The translations under genes and the position numbers were made by a program. Shown in pieces: positions 59,643-64,000 of a stretch of 64,000 nucleotides of DNA. The notes beneath the pieces were generated by a model. It was not told the DNA's origin. It saw nothing but the letters and a program-made list of their open reading frames with translations, and did not search any database. Numbering within the stretch: position 1 is the first letter of the stretch; every line of letters begins with the position of its first letter. Origin of the DNA: Echinococcus granulosus (taxonomy: Eukaryota > Platyhelminthes > Cestoda > Cyclophyllidea > Taeniidae); the NCBI RefSeq assembly GCF_000524195.1, contig NW_020170410.1:500204-564203 (forward strand), in the 5' to 3' direction.

Positions 59643-60732
59643 CTAAAAAAGACTTATCAGTAGTTGCCTCTAAACAGTCCATCCACTCGACCATCTACCC
59701 TGCTTTTAGGGTGCTACCTTTTTATTGGAAGCTTGTGCACTCTTTGTGTTTTGACCATGTAATCAAAGACATGGATGAAACCACCCTCTTTGAGAATGAG
59801 CCGGAACAAATTAGTCAGTCAGAATAACATCCATTTTTTCCAAATACAATGCATGGCTTAACCGCATACCTAATCAAAACCTACTCATTGCAAGTTTACC
59901 ACTTTAGAATAAGGGCGGAATACTGCCCAAATCCTTTATGCAATCACATAATCAGAGACAAAATGGACATTTAAAAAAGTGACGGTGAGATGGGAATGAA
60001 AGCAAAAGGACTAAGTATTTTGTTCCCAGGACCAAAAAGTTTTATAAACCTAAAACTTGTACACTTGTGCCTCATAGAGAAGGATTTAGAATTAAAATCC
60101 AACTTTATGAATCTATGCCATTGTCTTGGAATTCAACCACATTTTCTCTCTGCCGCTATTTAAGAAATGTTTGCTAAGTCAAATTTTTCTTTCCAAGGAA
60201 TAAGGAACTAGGCTTAGACTTTTGTGCCTGTAGAGGAAGATACCCTACTTTGAGCGCTTGAAATCGATGCATGCCAGAATTTCTGTGTGGTCTGAAATTA
60301 ATTGTGGTGGTCTAAGAAGCTAATAATTTAATTGTTACTCTTTTTTACGAAAAGCAGTTATAAGGACAATAAAGTAGTAGCGCATATGGCCTTTTGTTTT
60401 GAAAGTATTAGTAGACTATCAAAAAAATGTTTTGCTAATCCTTTTTGTTGGTCGAATGGCTTAATTACTTGCCTTATCGCATTAATTATTAGCGTGTTTC
60501 TAAGATGAAACCTCTGGATTACAAACCATGCATTTTAGCAGGTGGAACTATTTTTCCCGTTACCTAGGCAGACTAAAAATTTGCTCGTTTCCTTTAAATT
60601 ACCCAAAGCAGTGGATTTGTCTCCTCTCCGTGGTAGGGAGTCAACTGCTTCTAGATCTATCACTATCTGGGAAAAAATAGTAAGATTGTTGGGTTGTCAA
60701 AGTGTACATGCATTTAGTGCAAAACACAAAAG
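59643..60732. other. Intergenic, no gene seen
   Basis: No TRIM copy and no recognisable coding sequence. If the candidate exon at 59,442-59,642 is real, its upstream exon should lie here or further on, on the minus strand. Confidence 0.35.
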
Positions 60733-60927
60733 TGTGATAAATTTCATTATTTGACTCACGATTTTGTTGGCGGGCCACTTAGGGCCCCTTCATTGTACCT
60801 CAGCCGGATATGCTGGCCTCCGGGCCCAGCCTGCAGTCACGGCTTTCCTCTCTACGTCGACAGTACATATTCTGCCTGAGTATTATTGTGTTCTTTGGTC
60901 TTCAGTGTAGTCCTGGAGAGATAAAGC
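60733..60927 (+). mobile_element. Solo TRIM LTR, forward orientation
   Basis: It starts TGTGATAAATTTCATTATTT. Core: ccttcattgtacctcagccg, tctacgtcgacagtacatat, tctgcctgagtatta. It holds a near-perfect hairpin with a TCCG loop at 60,812-60,830. Confidence 0.75.
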
Positions 60928-61449
60928 AATTATCGTTGAGCAAGAATGCAGCAATGGACATTTCCATTCAATATTAAATATATTCAAAACAAAGCTAGCG
61001 TTTATCTACTTTCGCACCAAGCTTATTTTGTCCCTTTAAAAAACCATTCTTAAATGAGTAATTCTTCGTGTCCGACCTCATTATTTGTCTTTGGGAATAT
61101 GCATTACCCAAAGGCCTAATTACTAAGGGGTCTCAATGCTTTTGCCTTACTTCTCGAAATCTCGCAGTTATGTTTATGTAATTACGTAAATAAAAGTATC
61201 CTGTACATTTAATTGACCCAAAGCCTTGGTCTACTGCATTTTGAGGCCTTTCAGGCTCCACTCCATTCGCTCACTGGTCAGAAGCCGAAATTTGGAAATG
61301 GTCATCAATTTTATTGTCATTAGGGCAATAAAGCTCACTGTGTTTTATTGGTTTGCGCCTGTGGTAGGGAATTCAATAATTTAATTACGCTTTTTAAACT
61401 TCCTAAAGTCACAAAATTCTACTGTATTTTTCCTTTTAGAATAAACCGA

Positions 61450-61625
61450 AGGCTGCTCCGAGTTTTTTTCCAAGATTAAAAAGTCATAGTGCTTGGGAAG
61501 AATATGTATTGCCAATGCGGGGGATGGCTGAGGGACTACTAATGTGGCCCAGAGGCCATGCCAAACTAGGAAGCTAAGGGAATCTAAAAATTATTTTAAA
61601 ACCCTAAAACAGTCAATGTGCTAGT
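61450..61625 (-). mobile_element. Solo TRIM LTR, reverse orientation
   Basis: gaagaatatgtattgccaat, gctgagggactactaatgtg and cccagaggccatgcc match the family. Both ends are diverged and approximate. Confidence 0.7.
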
Positions 61626-61861
61626 TGTTTGCCCTTACACTTGAGAGAGGTATGTGGGTTAAAATTACTGCCCACTATACAACCTTCATGGGACCACTTT
61701 TTAATGTTCCCTAAAGTTGCATTCCAATCAGAGTGCAAACCTTTATGACGTTGCCACGACGTTAACAACGCTCTACTTGCTGTGAATACCTTTTTTCAAT
61801 CTTTATCACTTAAGCCTTGTTATGACTCCATTTTCACTCCAAAGCTTTCTTTACTGTGTAG

Positions 61862-62093
61862 AGGGCCGAATCGACTCGGTCCCTCCTTAAAACTGAGTAT
61901 CAAAAGCAGCACATTAGAAGAGGAAAAAATCTCCCCAACATGCATTTGCACAGTAATGGGCAAAACACAAATGGCTATGAAGTTGCCAAAAAATGTGTCC
62001 CGTGGGCAAGCAATTCACTTAAATGAAACCATCTGTGTCAATCAACTTCTACCTGTTAGAGTAGCAGTAAAGTTATATGAAATTTCAATTTAA
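61862..62093 (+). CDS. Candidate exon with C2-like strand pattern
   Basis: The open frame follows a TTTACTGTGTAG acceptor and reads GPNRLGPSLKLSIKSST, LEEEKISPTCICTVMGKTQM, AMKLPKNVSRGQAIHLNETI and CVNQLLPVRVAVKLYEI. The alternating strands, with LxLSIKSSTL at the start and PVRVAVKLYEI at the end, resemble a C2 or anillin-homology-type beta sandwich. A donor-like GCA|GTAAAG lies near its end (62,067). No partner exon was identified, so the gene is unknown and chance cannot be excluded. Confidence 0.3.
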
Positions 62094-62096
62094 ATC

Positions 62097-64000
62097 ACAT
62101 CAGCTTTTTGTGCACTGAGTTAGTAAAATTTTGAAGAAAGAGTGTATAACAGTGATTAGTCTTGGTGGGAGAAGTGGGAAGTCAACTTATTTTATTTGTT
62201 AAAAATGCTGCCATGGCGAATCTAATTAATCTTTTGACAAGAAATACAACAAGAATTTTTTGTTCCACTTCAACAAAAGCAGCATCGTATAAAGTTATTC
62301 TATCCTCATTGTTGAGCATTTATTTGCAAGCTTACCTAGACATCTACTATCATTACGTGTGCCTCGAGTGAAGAATACATGCAGGCTACATGCAGGGATT
62401 GAGGATTGTTCCCAACCCGGTGGTAACTGTATCTAATTGCTATGCTCCTAAAAGTGAAAAAAGATTAAATGCGACTAATGATATTCAGCTTTTATTTCGC
62501 CGATTTAAACGCCAAAGTACTTTGACACTGCAAGAGATCATTTAATTGGAATTATTTTGAAAATGATCAACGACGTAAGTAAATTTTTTGTCCAAAAAGG
62601 GAAAATTTAAGTTTACAGAGATATCAAATTGTGAATAAACATTGTTTGTTTAAGTTGAGTTTTAGACTACGTGGACAACTCAGTCGCCGCCATCTCGGTG
62701 TTGTGGTAATCCGTCCCAGCCACTTCTACCCTCAGGCCGTCATTCCTAATAAAGCTGTGTCCAGAGCCTAAATCGTATAGGATCCATAACAAAGACCTGG
62801 AGATTGCAAAACAATGAAGCTATAGCTTTGAGTTTGTGCCAACAATTAGCATACGGGGTAAATAAACACGTTCGTCGCCCAATTATTTAAGGGAACTTAG
62901 CCACTGCTATCCACAATGGTGCGTTCTAGTTAACAAATTTGTGGTTTACACGCAAAACAACAGCCCATATTTATTTTAGGGTTTTGGATTAAACCGATAT
63001 GCTTGCCACACGCGGTTTGGAGCAATCACTTACTCTAAACCGTTGGAAAAGAGGTGAAGCTGATAGCGACCGTTTTAATGGAGATGAACTAAATCACCCA
63101 ATGTTAAAAAATAACTGCTTGGCAATTTTGGCTCGAATTGGCAGATTTTTGAATTACATAAGAAGCACAGTTAGGTTTTTTCACACCTTATGTTCATTTT
63201 ACTGTGAACGTTTTAAATATCCTGAATATATTTTCCTTCGCTTTTTATAGACTATCGCTTGCCAAATAAGTAAAAATGGGCGTTCTCTTCAGTATTTTTA
63301 AGGGATGGACTAAATCCGCAATAAGCGAGATTGGCATTTACCGTTAGTAAGAGAGGAGCCTTTGCGGTTGAGGTTTTTAGCTTATAAATCGTTTAAAATG
63401 GAACATGTCGGAATTCAAGGTCGAGACTAGGAATTCGTCCAAATTTGATACCACATTTACCTTCAAATTGATATTAGCATCTGTTTATGGAATATCTTTT
63501 ATTTCAAAGAGTAAAAGTATCTTCAGTTACAAACGAGCAGCGCGTACATGTGTGGTCATGGCGCTGGTGCGTGCGTAGGTGAAAGCCTCTGACCAGACTG
63601 AATCCAAAGACAGACACTGGTGCGAAGTATCATTGCCAAACTCACAATCCCAAATGATAAACACCGCCCATCTGATAGTCAGGAATTATTTGCGCAACCT
63701 TATGTCTGTTCGGCCTTACAATTTTTCATATTCTGCATCAGGAACATAGTATTTTTTCACTGTATAACAACAAATTCTGATTCAGCTAAAATACTATATG
63801 CTTTTGCAGTATGTTACCACAGTCAACATTCTGTAAAACTGCTCATTTTTAGTCAACCTGGAGAAGCATTCGAAGTGTTAACTAAATTAAGAATTCTGTA
63901 GTCTTTTGCAACACTCGTGAGAATAGTTTTGGAGTTCCTTCAAGCTGTAGGAAACTAATCTTCTCGAGCATACTTTTTTAATGTAGTGGAATTTGCTTCA
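62097..64000. other. Window end, no supported gene
   Basis: ORFs of 69, 83 and 93 aa on the plus strand have no domain or splice support. A GC-richer segment at about 62,670-62,790 (gtcgccgccatctcggtgtt) differs from its surroundings but matches no family here. Confidence 0.35.

Noticed and set aside
62670..62790. GC-rich patch as a promoter or retroelement LTR
   Set aside because: No second copy in the window, no associated ORF and no defined motif.
1..64000. tRNA, rRNA, CRISPR or spliced-leader genes
   Set aside because: No tRNA box A/B pair, rRNA core, regular spacer array or cestode-like spliced-leader sequence was found by reading both strands.

Overview
This window looks like nuclear DNA of a flatworm (platyhelminth), most likely a cestode. 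The sequence is AT-rich, the genes are split by introns with GT...AG borders, no bacterial-style operons or ribosome-binding sites are present, and much of the DNA is dispersed retroelement debris. The cestode placement is inference: it rests on the abundance of a terminal-repeat retrotransposon in miniature (TRIM), a class described from taeniid cestodes, and on two very divergent neuropeptide-type receptors. No rRNA, tRNA, CRISPR array or virus was found.

Four genes are well supported. (1) At 1,927-3,915 (+) there is an intronless, highly divergent rhodopsin-type GPCR of 662 aa. (2) At 11,461-13,279 (-) there is a two-exon gene for a 501-aa protein with an atypical RhoGAP-like domain that lacks the arginine-finger motif; its polyadenylation signal abuts the stop codon. 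(3) At 16,817-25,670 (-) there is a seven-exon orthologue of ZMYND12 (MYND zinc finger plus TPR-like repeats, an axonemal/sperm-flagellum protein), rebuilt exon by exon to about 498 aa. (4) At 56,299-58,135 (+) there is a second class-A GPCR of the FMRFamide/neuropeptide-receptor type. Its start codon appears to sit alone at the end of a tiny coding exon (ATG followed at once by GTAAGT) spliced to the single large exon. Two weaker coding candidates lie at 59,442-59,642 (-) and 61,862-62,093 (+, C2-like).

The rest is mostly repeats. The dominant family is a non-coding TRIM of about 1.0-1.1 kb. It has roughly 200-bp LTRs that start TGT and end ACA, a TGG-starting primer-binding-site-like motif just inside the 5' LTR, a purine-rich tract just before the 3' LTR, and about 650 bp of non-coding interior. 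I count about nine two-LTR full-size copies, two internally deleted two-LTR copies, one one-ended fragment and at least eleven solo LTRs, on both strands. They are concentrated between 26 and 53 kb, a stretch with no supported gene. The LTR holds a GC-rich hairpin whose consensus loop is TCCG closed by C-G, and several copies show compensatory changes in the stem. A second, unrelated repeat of about 1.2 kb occurs twice in the same orientation (about 4.84-6.10 and 9.20-10.36 kb).

The genes show no sign of working together. Two are membrane receptors, probably neuronal, one is a putative small-GTPase-pathway protein and one is axonemal. The most notable items are the TRIM family with its conserved hairpin, the ATG-only exon of the second GPCR, the lineage-specific insertion and possible GC-AG intron of ZMYND12, and the loss of nearly all hallmark class-A residues in the first GPCR.
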